A program made the position numbers and the translations under genes. From positions 24,368 through 67,540 of the forward strand of contig CAMPET010000251.1 in NCBI GenBank assembly GCA_946803715.1: DNA of 43,173 nucleotides. Reading direction: 5' to 3'. Below the pieces are notes generated by a model that saw only the letters and a list, made by a program, of their open reading frames with translations, made no database searches and was not told the origin of the DNA. Positions 9,981 through 21,703 of the stretch are shown piece by piece (the stretch's first letter is position 1; each line of letters begins with the position of its first letter). This stretch comes from Beroe ovata. Its lineage: Eukaryota; Ctenophora; Nuda; Beroida; Beroidae.

Positions 9981-12900
9981 CTAATCCCTTTGTTCATAGA
10001 GACACGTGTCACGTGTGCCATGTGCAAGAGGGAGATATTAGAAGCAGATAGAGATGTCTAATGTCTACACTATAGGATTGGGGAGAGATGAAGTGAAGGT
10101 GAAAGCTTTCAGAAACTTCCCTCGCTATGAACTCAATGATAACACAATGGTCACAGCCCGATTTTAAGATAGCAAGCCCCCTTGCGATGGTTATTTGATA
10201 GCTGGCTGGCGACTGATTGCCTTTCATCGTTGGTAAAGTTTGTCTTTTTCCACGGATAAAACTACAGCGGGTAGCTACCTGTGCATTCACATCTAGTGCT
10301 ATCTTCAATGCGGTTAGGGAGACCCCAATTCTAACTAGATCATCGTCGTGTTTGTACGTTTCCAAAATCCCAGGACAAAACCTTGGGGATCATACTCAGC
10401 TAACAGACAACTTCAATTGGAATTGGTATGCCATCTTAAGATTATTCCTCATTGATCATCATATAGCTCATTGAGCAATATCATAGCTCTAATGATGGAA
10501 CAATGATCCATGGAACAATGATATGAGTGGATGCACATTGTATCGATCTCGTATTATTTCCGGACAATGAAATTCATCGCAGCAATGGAGATATGTGGAT
10601 GTCAGCAACAATCATTCAATTTTCATCGTTTATCAGCGTTTGTTGGGTGAATGCTTTTGATGCCTCTTTTGTCATGCACAATTCCATTTGTTCCTTCGGT
10701 ACAGATAAATAATTGTTGTTGTTGTTGCTGTTGTTAACAAATAGTTGACAGTGTGAAGATAGTGTTATTGATATAGTGTTAACATACCAGTCCGCTATTA
10801 TGAGAAGTAGTTTCCCATCTCTCCAATCACTCGTCAGATTTGTCACCCTTTCTTCATGCTTGTCTTCGGCCATCTTGTTGACTTGACTCTGAAACAAGGG
10901 AGAGTTTTCAAACTTGGGAAGGAGAATTTTAGAGAAATTAACTCGAGAAATTGTAGTTGTTGTACACCGAATATATGTGATCAACTGAAGGTCCGTAGAC
11001 AGATTCAAAACAAAGGTGTAGCTGAAATATGTAACCCGGAGAGAAAATAAAAGCAACAGCACCAATATCTGAAAAACTATGTACATTCTTCCAATATGCT
11101 TTGTGAGAGAAAAGCGCGAAGGTAAAGAGTAAAATCCTACTGAACGGTATATCGCAAAGTTTAGCTGTAAACGCTATCATGGACTTACAATGATCTCGTT
11201 CAGACCATTGACACAGTTCTGTTTGAATTGCGGGATGAAATCATTCTGTTTCATTTTGACCCGTGCCGTGGGGCCCAGTCCTAAAAAAGATTCCTTGCCC
11301 GGGGAAGAAATGGTATCTGTCGATACCACCGCAGTTTTATCAAGTGCCGCCTGCCTCGATGCCGTTTCCTTCTTCAGCTGACACATCACAGGATTGAGCT
11401 GTTTCATCACAAATTCCTGTCTCTTGATGGAGTCAGATCGCTTGAGTTGAGGCAAGGAGGCGGGGGTAGGGGGTGGAGGGAGGGTGCCAGCTTCCATCAG
11501 CGCGCGGCTCTTCTCCACAGCGGGTGGAGGGCCGCGACCGAGGAGGAACTCTAACTTCTTCTTCTTATCTGGTGTCACTGTCGAGGTGGTGGAGTCTTCC
11601 TCTTCCCCAGAGTCATGACCCGGTGGTGGCGGTGGTGGCATCACCATGGTATCAGCGGTGTCATCCCCATCGTCAAATGTGTCACCTCGTCTCAGGGTGG
11701 CGGCGAGAGAGGGTGTTTTCCGCAAGTCACGTGTGGATCCCGGTGCGATGATACTGCTCAGAGGGATGGGCTGGGCGGATATCTTAGCGGGAGTCCAGTG
11801 GGGAGTTGTCTCTGTCGACTTGGTGTCAGGGTGATCAGCTTGGGGGGATGACTTCTTGTCCGTGACTCCATTCTCTCTTGGTGGGTGGCCGTTCACCATC
11901 GCTCCTGGGCGGTGTGTGGAGTCAGTGTCACCTGATCTTGCCGACTTGGTGTTCACCGGTACATTCTCCTTGTCAGTCTGCCCTTCCTTCACACTCCCAT
12001 CTGGAGTTCTGGTAGATTTATCCGCAATGTTGTCAAATGTCTTGACTCGGGATTGCAGGTTGGAAACCACTGTCGTAATAGCTGAAACACATCTGGGTCA
12101 CAAACAACGTAGTTAAAATGATCCATTAGCTGCTCAAAACTATGACTATGCTCTGCAAACGGTCACCCTTGCATCACATTTTGACAGAGAGTACTTGTGC
12201 AAATTGACGTGAAAATATCCGGCGGTTGTACAATCATGCCGTGCTGATTATATGGTTTGTGTCAAACGAATATTTGCAGACATTCGTTGTACATCTTTTA
12301 GTACAGCACAGACAGTATAAGATAGACTTTCCTCGGATTGCATAGACTCTGTAATACATAAATACTCTCTATTATAGACTCTATTCGCTCTATCATAGAC
12401 TATATTCGCTCTATCATAGACTCTATTCGCTCCAGATAAATCAATCACATAACACATCACACCTGGTTGATTTGTAGATGCGAGGTCTGTCATTTGTAAA
12501 GATTTCCCACCAAAGTGCGAGAGAAGGATCTTCAGAAACGATAGACAGACTTTCTCATTCCTGGGTAAAATGGAAAGTTGATATTCTTACTAGTGAGTTT
12601 GAGAGTGTGGGAACTATGGTTAGAAGTCGTGGTTTACTTATCGTAAAAAAGGCCGCCTCTATTAAAACCTGAGTACAACGACGTAGTAAATCCATCCCGT
12701 AATTATGCATTTCTACTTTCTGCTATAGTGAGACTTTCTATGTTGCTGCTAAATCTATGTTGCATCTTGAATAATAACAGCCTCCTATTCAGATATTTTG
12801 AGAGTTGTCGATCATTCGTACACGTCATACTGCTTATCTATGTCGATATTATGCGAAACTCGGGATTCTGATGTCGAGACTCTCGACTCTAACAATGATA

Positions 12901-15588
12901 TGAGTTCTAAGCAGGTCCATGTCCCTAATACAAGTTCCCATTTAAGTAGAATGAGTACTCCCCTACTACTGGAAATCGCACATTTCTGACATATGAGTGA
13001 CTGATTGTATCCGGACAGTGTCGTATTCTGTGGAGCGAGTGTCAGCGCTATTCACGATCTCGTTGTATTATAGTGTTTGTATCTTGATATACTCACTTGG
13101 ACACCAAATCCCCGGCAACGTCCATACTGAACTGACACCCGTGCCCTCGTAACATGTCCAAACTGATTCTGATATTCTCGTATCTGTGTGTGTGTGGAGG
13201 ACGTTACTGTGTGGTAACTGGGGGACGTNTACTGGGGGACGTTACTGTGGAGGACGTTACTATGTGGTTACCGGGGGTAAACACTGTGTTTACCAAGGGG
13301 GACGTTACTGTGTGTGGTCGTTACTGTGGCCCGGGCTCGTGATTGTGTATAACAAAGAGGTCCGCGTGTAGGGTGGAATTGCAATGTAGCCCAACTAGTT
13401 CTTGAATATTGTTATTAAAATGACGGTCGATTCCTACCCCATGAGGTTACTTCTTCAGTTTGAATAATAGGTTAACAGTTGCTTTATGTGGACCGTGAAG
13501 GCCAATTTGCTTGAACTATGTAATATGTTTCTAGAGGATTATACACAGGTGACAGGAGTTTCCTTTGATTTCGCCGGACCATTCATTTCCTCTTTCGTTC
13601 AGGTACACAGATCCATGTAACGTTGAAAGATGTAACGTTGTGTCATGACGAGTGTAACGCAAGATAGTGTAACGCAAGATCATGTAACACAAGATAGTGT
13701 AACGCAGGATAGTGTAACGCAGGATAGTGTAACGCAAGAAGGTGTAACGCAAGAAAGTGATGCAGTAGAAGGGGAAGATGATGGTCGCTCAGAACAAGCA
13801 GAACGCGGTATGGAATCAGAGACAATTATTATAGAAGGTGTGGAATCAGAGAATGGTATCGAGATGCCCGAAACTGATGCCCGAAACATTGGCATTCCTT
13901 TTGGAGAGGAACCAATAATAACACAGATTCCTGACATCATCATAACACAGAATATGACAAATAATGACAACATGGTTGGACATGACTCAGTGAATATCGA
14001 GATGATAGAATCAGAGTCTGAGGACAACAATTCAGACGGGTCTGATTCAGTGGGTTATGTAAACTCTGGCGATGATATGAGCACGGTAGGAGACATTACT
14101 CCATCGATCAAGAAGAATGGTAACCCCGCCCACAAGAATGGAAATTCCTCCCACAAGATCCAATGCTGGGTGTGTAAGGAGAGTATGATCAAACAACCAG
14201 AGGCGTCGTACTGCGATTGTCGGGGATTTGAACGTAACGCCGTGCACAAGTACTGTCTTCTCCACTGGATGAACAGTCTGTGTAAAGGGAGGTGTCCGGT
14301 GTGCCGGTTCAAGTACCGTGTCTCGACTAACGAGCTCCCAATCCGGGATTGGAAACTAGATCCCATCCTGCTGCAGGGCAAGAAGCGGTACATCACCATG
14401 GTATCCCTCAACGTTATCATTGTGATTGTGGGAGCGGTGGTACTGGCGGAGCTAGTCATGGAAATAGGGGAGAAGAGAGATGCGCGGGTTGCCATAGCGT
14501 GCGTCCTCAGTGTGCTGATCTTAATCTACATCTTCTATCAGTTGAGAGTTTACCATCAGTTGTACGAACGGACAAAGATCTATAATAACAAGGTGGTGGA
14601 CGTGTATGAACGGTGTTGTTATGATGAGGGCACGTCACGCAAAGATATGTCCAGCTATATTATCAGGGATATCACTATGTGAGAGGAAACGCTGGGACGG
14701 AGGAGTACTTTCATATTGAAATGGACGATATATTGAAATGGACGATATATTGAAATGGACGATATTGAACTGGACGATATATTGAAATGGACGATATATA
14801 GACATTAGACCTGACATATTACGTAAAACAGGATTATACAGAGTACGGCGTTCGCACCAAGATTTTAGAACATTTCAGACGTTGGTGCTCAATTACTGTG
14901 TGTTTCGCGACCACGTGATCGGAAGTTTTTGACAGACACATTATAATTTACCTGTGGAAAGTAAGCTTAGGATCTTCCTTGTAGAGCAAGTTCTGTTTTG
15001 TGATGGCTTTAGTCAGTTCAGGCAGGAGAACGCCATCCCCCAGATCAGAAACTATATCGGTTACCGTGTACTTGGATCCGTTATTTGACAACTTTCCCTC
15101 CACCTGAGAACCGGCAAATTGTTGTCATGGCGATAACTTGTTGTCACGGTCAAACTGAGGTGGCTATTACATAGTGTGTCGGAAGTTAAAACTTGAATAT
15201 TCGCTGACGACAACCTCATTTACAAGATTCGAAATAATTTGTGAGGAGTTGTTCATGTTATTCCTACCCATTCTGTGTAGGTTTGTTTTTGGACTGACTG
15301 CCAAATGTTTACATTGCTGTTGGAAAGATTGGAATCAGATTTTCCTCCTGAAAATGGGATTTGTGATTTGATTTTGTCTTTAAAAGCGTATTATTCTCCT
15401 CGTATAGAAGCAATTACCAAAATTACAAGCAGAATTACGAGCAGAATCACTAAACCACCGTGAACAAAATTAAATTGTTCTGCAGGTACCGTGTTCCCGA
15501 TGTTAACATGTCATTATACACACTTAACCTGGTGAAAGTGTGTTATTGTTGTTGTCACTGTTAACAGAATCCTCGCCTTCTGATATCC
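7973..15588 (-). CDS. Two-CH-domain actin-binding-like protein with long Pro/Ser linker and PP1 motif (5' end unresolved)
   Basis: Thirteen exons join in phase: 15588-15529, 15347-15313, 15103-14952, 13183-13097, 12560-12463, 12081-11189, 10888-10788, 10381-10279, 9780-9715, 9609-8800, 8708-8615, 8541-8384, 8230-7973 (about 970 codons). Exons 3-5 encode a first CH domain (core DLGDGVLLPELT, then YENIRISLDMLRGHG, ending FLKILLSHF), resembling filamin/actinin CH1 but with a weak first helix. Exon 6 is a ~300-aa disordered Pro/Ser/Thr linker with a polyproline run. Exons 7-9 encode a second CH (SDWRDGKLLLIIADWFCPG ... DFKSFLSQ), like filamin CH2. The rest is disordered; exon 12 holds KKRVRF, an RVxF PP1-docking motif, and the acidic tail ends at 7973. 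No filamin Ig repeats or spectrin repeats follow. The family is not recognised; F-actin binding is inferred. The first coding exon is uncertain. A MARCH gene lies in the 1.77-kb intron between exons 3 and 4 on the other strand. Confidence 0.75.
9950..9979. repeat. (TG)n microsatellite in CH-gene intron
   Basis: Uninterrupted TG run inside the intron between the exons at 10381-10279 and 9780-9715. Confidence 0.9.
13196..13335. repeat. GGACGTTACTGTG-type tandem repeat beside a CH-gene exon
   Basis: Irregular copies of GGGGGACGTTACTGTG / GTGGTAACTGGGGGACG. An N at 13229 marks an assembly join, so copy number is uncertain. The array starts about 13 bp from the 3' splice site of the CH exon ending at 13183. 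Confidence 0.8.
13645..14682 (+). CDS. MARCH-type RING-CH membrane E3 ubiquitin ligase (345 aa), nested gene
   Basis: Single-exon frame. Residues 174-220 carry a RING-CH (C4HC3) finger: CWVC, 12 residues, CDCRG, a His-x2-Cys (HKYC), a conserved Trp, then CPVC. Two hydrophobic segments follow (~251-275 and ~283-305), the usual two-pass topology of MARCH2/3/8-like ligases that ubiquitinate membrane proteins in the endosomal system. The N-terminal ~165 residues are acidic and disordered and begin with seven VTQ-x2 repeats from a 15-bp coding minisatellite (13651-13755). An acceptor-like TTTCGTTCAG ends at 13602, 42 nt before the start, and an ATG-TAA pair sits in between. The gene lies wholly in an intron of the opposite-strand CH gene. 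The family is firm, the subfamily is not. Confidence 0.88.
   Translation: MTSVTQDSVTQDHVTQDSVTQDSVTQDSVTQEGVTQESDAVEGEDDGRSEQAERGMESETIIIEGVESENGIEMPETDARNIGIPFGEEPIITQIPDIIITQNMTNNDNMVGHDSVNIEMIESESEDNNSDGSDSVGYVNSGDDMSTVGDITPSIKKNGNPAHKNGNSSHKIQCWVCKESMIKQPEASYCDCRGFERNAVHKYCLLHWMNSLCKGRCPVCRFKYRVSTNELPIRDWKLDPILLQGKKRYITMVSLNVIIVIVGAVVLAELVMEIGEKRDARVAIACVLSVLILIYIFYQLRVYHQLYERTKIYNNKVVDVYERCCYDEGTSRKDMSSYIIRDITM
13651..13755 (+). repeat. 15-bp coding minisatellite (VTQDS repeats)
   Basis: About seven copies of GATAGTGTAACGCAA in frame at the start of the MARCH gene. Several are identical, so they probably vary in number between individuals. Confidence 0.88.
14713..14799. repeat. 17-bp tandem repeat downstream of the MARCH gene
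   Basis: Five copies of ATATTGAAATGGACGAT (one reads ATTGAACTGG) start 31 bp after the MARCH stop codon, probably inside its 3' UTR and in the CH-gene intron on the other strand. Confidence 0.88.
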
Positions 15589-16934
15589 CTGGAATATAAT
15601 ATGTGTAAAGTTAGAAATTCTACAAAATTCTACAATGTTTCATTTCGTCCCAAATAACCAATGATATGTTGATAACAGGGACCTACTATCTACATAACCG
15701 AGTATTATCAAAGAGTGTTACACAAAGGAGTAATATTCTCTTTGAATGGTTCACGATAATTTCCATCAGATTCTTTTCTCGATGATATAACTACCCGAGT
15801 ACCCCACCCTCATTACAGTTGGTTCAGATAAGAGAGTTTACTTTTGCTGTGATTCCGCTTACAATACCCGTCTCTGCGTCTCGCGCTATCATATGTTTGA
15901 TGTTGATGGTGACCTTACTTTTCGGTAGAAGAAACTCTACGTGAAGCATTTAATGAGATTAAATGGTCATTTTCATATAACAATGAGAAAATCGATACCA
16001 ATTTTCGCACCGATCATGAAAAATCATGTCGGTGTGAAGACCCCACATTTCATCAATTCCGTAAACTGATCCTGAAATCCCAAATATACTCTCCAATCTT
16101 TGCACTTGAATTTCACTTCACACAGTTGAATGAGGGATCACACATTCCACATATTTTATTTCAAACAGCATACACGCACACGCCGGCGAACAATTTGACT
16201 GTTGTTTAAATCCCCGATGTTTTGGTCAGTTTAGAGATGTGTTGAGTGCAAATCATGCACAAGCATAATATTTTACACAATCATGCAGACCATTAAACGC
16301 TTCTTTTTTAACTCAGTTTTCAACGACCCTTTACCTCTTCCCTCACCAGTCATCAAACTATAGTTCTGCATGATAGTTCGTTTTCCCGTGATAACCCACA
16401 AATAAGATGACTATTGAAGATCCTTCAATAGGATCTAAAGTTTGTAGGATCTAAATTCTAAATCCAATCTGTACGGGCTTCACGCTCGTTACATATTCTT
16501 CCCACTTGTTTATTTCACCAAATACCCGCGCTTATTTGTGTTTCTTGGATTTGAAATGTTTTGAGAAGATGAATCCAATGAAGTGAAATTTCACTACTAT
16601 TGTTCTTGCGAGTTTAAAAACGTAAAATGATCCTGGAAAGTTTGAAATCAGTATTGTCAGGAAGTCGTGTGTTAATTAATCATCATCAGCCGTTTTCATT
16701 GTATTTCATTGCGTTATTCCGATGTTTCATGTTGCAAATGATTCACAGTGAAAATTTAACAATTGTTTCATTCTCACATTACTCCCTATTGTCTACAATT
16801 CGCACATATCTCTGTTCATACTCTCATGTTTTCTCAATTTTCCTACTCAATCTCTGGACGAATTATTCTGTTTGTTTCTCTGCGACTGTATTCCCCATTT
16901 TTGATTGATAGACAGTGCAACGACCAACAGCGAT
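15589..16934. other. Divergent interval between CH gene and purple acid phosphatase
   Basis: 1.35 kb separating divergently transcribed genes. The only coding-like stretch is a minus-strand ATG frame at 15950-15864 (begins MLHVEFLLPKSKV) ending at a good donor (GTAAGC). It could be a first exon of the CH gene, but its phase does not fit the next modelled exon, so it was left out. An imperfect inverted repeat (CACCGATCATG...CATGTCGGTG) lies near 16009-16036. The rest is AT-rich. Confidence 0.4.
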
Positions 16935-18949
16935 ATGCTCCCAGCACGCATGATCACTCTGTGGCTGGTGGTGCTGGGTTTGTTGGCAGGAGTCCAACAT
17001 GCCGCCGAGTACACATACGAGATCCAGTATGACAAACCCGCCGACCAGTATCCAGGTTTGGAACACCCCAGCCCCGGCTCCACGATAGAGCTGATGGATG
17101 TCAGTCAGGTGGCAAAACCCAACCAGATTAGGATAGCATTTACAGGTAACCTGTACTCTCCATTCTTGAGTGTAGTCTAAATGGGGTTTTCAGTAATCAT
17201 CGAGGTGTTTTGATTTACCGCAACGACCATTCTTGAACCATCACGTGTTTTAGAATACACTGCGATTATTGAGTTGTTTTCTGGATATTCGAACTTCAGT
17301 TTTAGGATTCATTGAAATTATTGTCGCACTAACCCACGTGTACCTCCCCCCGTGTACAGAGGACCCCACGGAGATTGCCATCACGTGGACCACTAACGGG
17401 GTCTCCCCCACTGAGCAAGTGAAGTACGGCCTGGTGAGAAGTGATCTGGGATATGTCGCTCTCTCCACCTCGCATCAGTTTGACTGGGCATACCAGGAGG
17501 ACACCAGTGACTACTACTACACTAGTGGATTCATACACGAGGCTCTCATGGTTAACCTGGAGCCCGGCAAGAAGTACTTTTATCAGGTGCGAACACGTCT
17601 TGCGGAGTGAACAATTCCAACTGTGGCATATTACAATACTCACGGGTAGATCTATAATAGCTGATCTCCTGATTTCAGATAGAGAGTAACGGCGAAACAT
17701 CCGATATACTGAGTTTCATAGCGCCCCCTGAGCCGGGCCAAGACACGCCCATATCCCTGCTACACATCGGGGACCAGGGTATCTATGGGACGTCCGTTAT
17801 GGTTGTCAAGGACATGATGGACAGGCTCGATAACAAGGATTTCCACGGTCTACTCCACTGCGGTGACATTGCGTACGCGGACAAACATGACGGTTCCCGG
17901 CCCCCGCCCTCCGGCATGGCCGAACAGAGCAAGTGGGACACGTGGGGGCAGATGGTGGAACCCCTCGCTGCTAAGATACCGTACATGGTAACCCCTGGTA
18001 ACCACGAGGTGGTCGGGTATGAGTCAGGGTGGGAGAACGGTACCATCTACCAGAAGCGGTTCATCATGCCAGGGAATGAGCGATTCTACTCCTACCCCCT
18101 GGGCATGGTCTACATGATCTCCGTGTCAACTGACGATGATATCGACACTGGAACTAGTCAGGGCGACTGGTTTGAGCAGACCCTGGCAGACATTGACCGT
18201 GACACGTACCCCTGGGTGGTTGTATACCAGCACCGCCCTATCTACAACTCCAACACTAACCATGGTAACTGGACCGGCGAGAGCACGTACGTGTACGATG
18301 CCGCGCCGCACGTGGTCCTGCCCGAGTTCACGGGCTGGGAGAACGGGCACTACGAGGACCTGCTCGTGAAGTACAACGTGAACTTCGTGCTGACTGGTCA
18401 CGTGCACAACTACGAGCGGACATACCCCGTGAAGCGAGTACCGAAGGAGCAGGTAGCGGACGAGAGGAGGAAGAGACGGGATACTAACGAGTACCCGGGA
18501 TTGGTTGCCGTGGCAACGCCATCGTATGAAAACGTGCGGGACCCAATCCACATTATCTGCGGGCACGCTGGTGCGGGACTCTACACCACCACCTGGTCCG
18601 ACTACGAGGATGAGGAGGGAAACAGGCCGGAGGTGTACGAGGATGATTGGGCATTCAGCGCCAGCAAGTCTCTGGAGTCGTGGGGCCATTGTGAGATGGA
18701 GTTTATCGACAGGTAGGTGACGTCACGCGTTGCTTGTCACGCATTGCGAGCCACGTGTGGCTTGGTAACGTGATTATGTCACGTGGTATATCACTATGTT
18801 TCAGGAGGACAGCGAAGCACTACATGTACAATATGGGAGAGTCAAATCCCACGGAGGAGATAACTATCACCAGAGCGGGCGCTGGCAGGAGTGCAGTGAG
18901 CTGGATTGTGGTGGTGTCAACACTTGCACTGGCGGTGTCAACAACATAG
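16935..18949 (+). CDS. ACP7: Purple acid phosphatase, ACP7-like (538 aa)
   Basis: Four exons: 16935-17145, 17360-17586, 17679-18712, 18805-18949. A signal peptide (ITLWLVVLGLLAGVQHA) opens the protein, followed by the fibronectin-like N-terminal domain and the metallophosphatase domain. All seven metal ligands of the dinuclear Fe centre are visible: D178 (HIGDQG), D209 and Y212 (HCGDIAY), N254 (PGNHE), H331 (VVYQHRPIY), H387 and H389 (TGHVHNYERT). It should hydrolyse phosphate monoesters at acidic pH in the secretory, lysosomal or extracellular space. The last exon ends in a hydrophobic stretch (SWIVVVSTLALAV) that could serve as a GPI signal or membrane anchor. Human ACP7 has ~438 aa, so the tail here is longer. 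Acceptor-like AGs precede the start by 4 and 19 nt. It is convergent with the EF-hand gene. Confidence 0.94.
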
Positions 18950-19425
18950 TGCTAGTGTCAACAACATAATGGTGTCTACTCTATGTAGTGGTGTCAGGGG
19001 ACATTTGTATCGCTTTTTTTAACCTATTTGTTCGTTTGTGACCCTCTTACCAATGGAATTGTTATGTTTGTATTAACTTTGATAACAACGCGACCCTCAA
19101 TACACACAGCGGAATGCTGTATTTTCACGAACAATGGATATATCAATTTTATAATTGCTGTATCAACTATTGTGTGTAGCGGTTGTTTATTAATATTGGA
19201 TTGCATTTTCAATGGACTATTCAATATTCTGGACTATTCGATATTGTGTTCCTGGCAACACACGGATGCTTCAAGTGGAACGGCCGCTAATTATAATAGT
19301 TTACCCCCTTTACCGGATCAATGCACTACCAGAAACTTAGGGACTCAACATCCCAATACTCGTATTGTAATCACAGTAATCATTGTATTTGTAATCAAAT
19401 ACTACTTCTATGAGTAGTAGATTTA
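18950..19425. other. Convergent intergenic interval
   Basis: 476 bp between the ACP7 stop and the EF-hand gene stop; both 3' UTRs should lie here. AT-rich with no coding signal. Confidence 0.6.
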
Positions 19426-19707
19426 CTACTCCAGATTCCTACCTGAGGTGGACGGTTCACCCTCCTCCTCGGACTCCTCGGGAGAATCGGAGTTAGTTCC
19501 GCCAAACATCTTACTCTTCGACTTCACTGTAATACATAAGGAAATGTTACAGAAGATCCATCATCCATCTACCTATCTACCTATGTACATACTATTCTAG
19601 TGCGGTTAACCAGGAAGGTCAACCACAAGACGTGGACGTGTCGAGTGGTACCGGAGGAAAATTCAGATGTTCAAATTGCGAAATCCGACCCCTGCATAGC
19701 CAATCTG

Positions 19708-19750
<43 letters not shown>

Positions 19751-20636
19751 NCACACACACACAGACACAAACACACAGACATACACACGCGCACACACAC
19801 AAACACACACACACACACACCTGATGTCTGCAATGTATAGGGGTCTTTGATCGGAATCTTCACATTGAGAATGTTGGCCACTTCTCTTTTGTCCAGAGTA
19901 CCGCTCTTATCTTCGTCATATCTGCAGCAGTACACAATACAGATAATTGCTCATTTTGTAATTACATGTGTCTACGGAACTCTAACAATTGAGCTGCGGC
20001 GTCAAAAATGTGGCAGCGTGCCAAAACTATACGTAGTTTTAGATGACAGATTGGCAGACCAGGAAAGATAATAAGATGACACCCAAAAAGGTGAACATCC
20101 TCAGAGAAAATCGCGGAAACTCACTTCTCGACAAGCTCAGTGACATCCTGGGAGTATTTGACCATCTCCTTCTCCGACATTCCCTTCCTCTTCTTCATCT
20201 TGCTGGAGTCTGCTTTGAGGAGAAGGTCCCGGATAAAGTTATTCATCTCACTGTACTGTAACTTTCCGTTACCGTCCTTATCGTACAGCTGGAACACCTG
20301 TCACACGTGACATGCAATAGCCAATCACGTCACAGATGTGACAAGATAAACAATAGTCTGGATCTGTCTACATCGGGTATTGATCATAGACTCGAGATTT
20401 TCGAGGCGCGCGCACCGAAAATTAGCACCGGCATTCTAAGGCCTAGCATCTCCAGACAACTTATAACAGGACACAGAGTGGAATCAGGACGCAAAGTAAG
20501 TTAATTTCGACCAATCACTGATCATGACTTCACCACCGATCACTGATCTTACCTCCTCGAATTCCTCATAGTCCAGGACACACTTCATCTTACGGGCACT
20601 GCGCATCTTCTTCAACACGGCCTTGTTTTGTGTCAT
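19426..20636 (-). CDS. Calbindin-like EF-hand calcium-binding protein (152 aa as modelled)
   Basis: Exons 20636-20553, 20297-20125, 19921-19821, 19526-19426 join in phase (459 nt). Two canonical 12-residue calcium loops are visible: DKDGNGKLQYSE (exon 2) and DEDKSGTLDKRE (exon 3), separated by a ~45-residue Lys-rich helical linker. That spacing resembles one pair of the calbindin/calretinin/secretagogin family. The C-terminus is acidic (SPEESEEEGEP). No signal peptide or myristoylation site, so probably a cytosolic calcium buffer or sensor. The ATG follows an acceptor-like CCGTTGCAG by 13 nt with in-frame stops between. An upstream exon at 21704-21847 with a degenerate EF-hand may belong to a longer form. 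Oddity: the donor of exon 3 is the first GT of a long (GT)n run. Confidence 0.82.
19711..19820. repeat. (CA)n/(GT)n microsatellite abutting a splice donor
   Basis: About 110 bp of CA-type repeat with an N at 19751, reaching right up to the exon 3 donor of the EF-hand gene (exon end 19821). On the transcribed strand it is (GT)n. Confidence 0.93.
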
Positions 20637-21703
20637 ATCACATCATCACCTGCAACGGATGATCAGGGTGTCAAGATAGTGTGGTGTCAGGGTCTATGTC
20701 AAACTGCAGACACCATCATGGACGTGGCCTCATCGGTTTAAAACAGGGCCACGAATCGGGAGTTGTAAAGCACCACGTGCGGAAAAAGTTGTGTAGTCCT
20801 GATCCCCGAATTGCAACAATTATGCGCGATACACGGACAACGTTCAACAACTAGTAGCTCCATGAGTAAAACGAGCGAGTAATTAGCTCATGAAACCACT
20901 TCTCCGTGATGACCTAATCTGCGCCCCTCAACAAGGGGTGGGGTGGGCGAGAGAGCACAACTAGGACACTCGTATATTATTTAAAGGAAGCGTGTACTGC
21001 ACATCTAATGACATGCATGATTCTTTACACAAAGCTAGGGGGAGAGGGTTGGTGTGAGGGAGAGGGGGGTGTGAGAGCGGGGAGTGGATTTGGGAGAGAG
21101 AGAGAGAGGGCTGTTACCTGGATCATTCGTTAGAAAGACAAGTACACTTGTGAGGGGGAGAGAGGGTGTTATCGAGAACAATGTGAGAGTTAATCTGCAT
21201 TGGGAAATGGGGAAGGGAGGTGTATGTGGATAAATTATTATATCGCACAGAGACGAATGTTGAATCAATGAAGGAGTTATCGTTAGACACTCTGACACCA
21301 GCAGCAGCTAACGTGTGTACTGAATATGAATTATTCATACTGAAAGTGAGCAAAGCCCTCTCTCTCTCTTACACATTTGCTACACACATACACAAGGGGG
21401 AGTAAAGTTGCGTTTTAGTGAACTCTAGTAAATGCGAAGTTATTGTGGTGCAAATTCTCGCGAAATAGGTACACAGCGCTAAACATGCAACAAACACTGT
21501 TTTGCTTCCACAACAACGACAAAATTGATCATATACAATGTCAAAACATCAATGCCACAGGAATCCGATAGCTCCTAGTTCTCCCATATTAGTGCGAGAT
21601 CATTGGTTCATGGCACAGGTTGTGCTAATAGAGTAATTAATTAATTGACTACTGATGGACCACTAAATATGGAACATAACAACAATGTGATTATGTCACA
21701 AAC
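20637..21703. other. Non-coding: EF-hand intron or intergenic
   Basis: About 1.07 kb with no supported exon. It contains a GA-rich low-complexity patch around 21038-21115. It is an intron if the exon at 21704-21847 belongs to the EF-hand gene, otherwise intergenic. Confidence 0.5.

Noticed and set aside
15864-15950. Possible first coding exon of the CH gene (MLHVEFLLPKSKV...)
   Set aside because: Good donor, but phase 0 does not fit the reading frame needed by exon 15588-15529 (which ends in phase 1), and no acceptor-like AG precedes the ATG as in other genes. Left unassigned.
18126-18689. 187-codon minus-strand open frame
   Set aside because: Antisense shadow of purple acid phosphatase exon 3, whose seven metal ligands are all visible on the plus strand.
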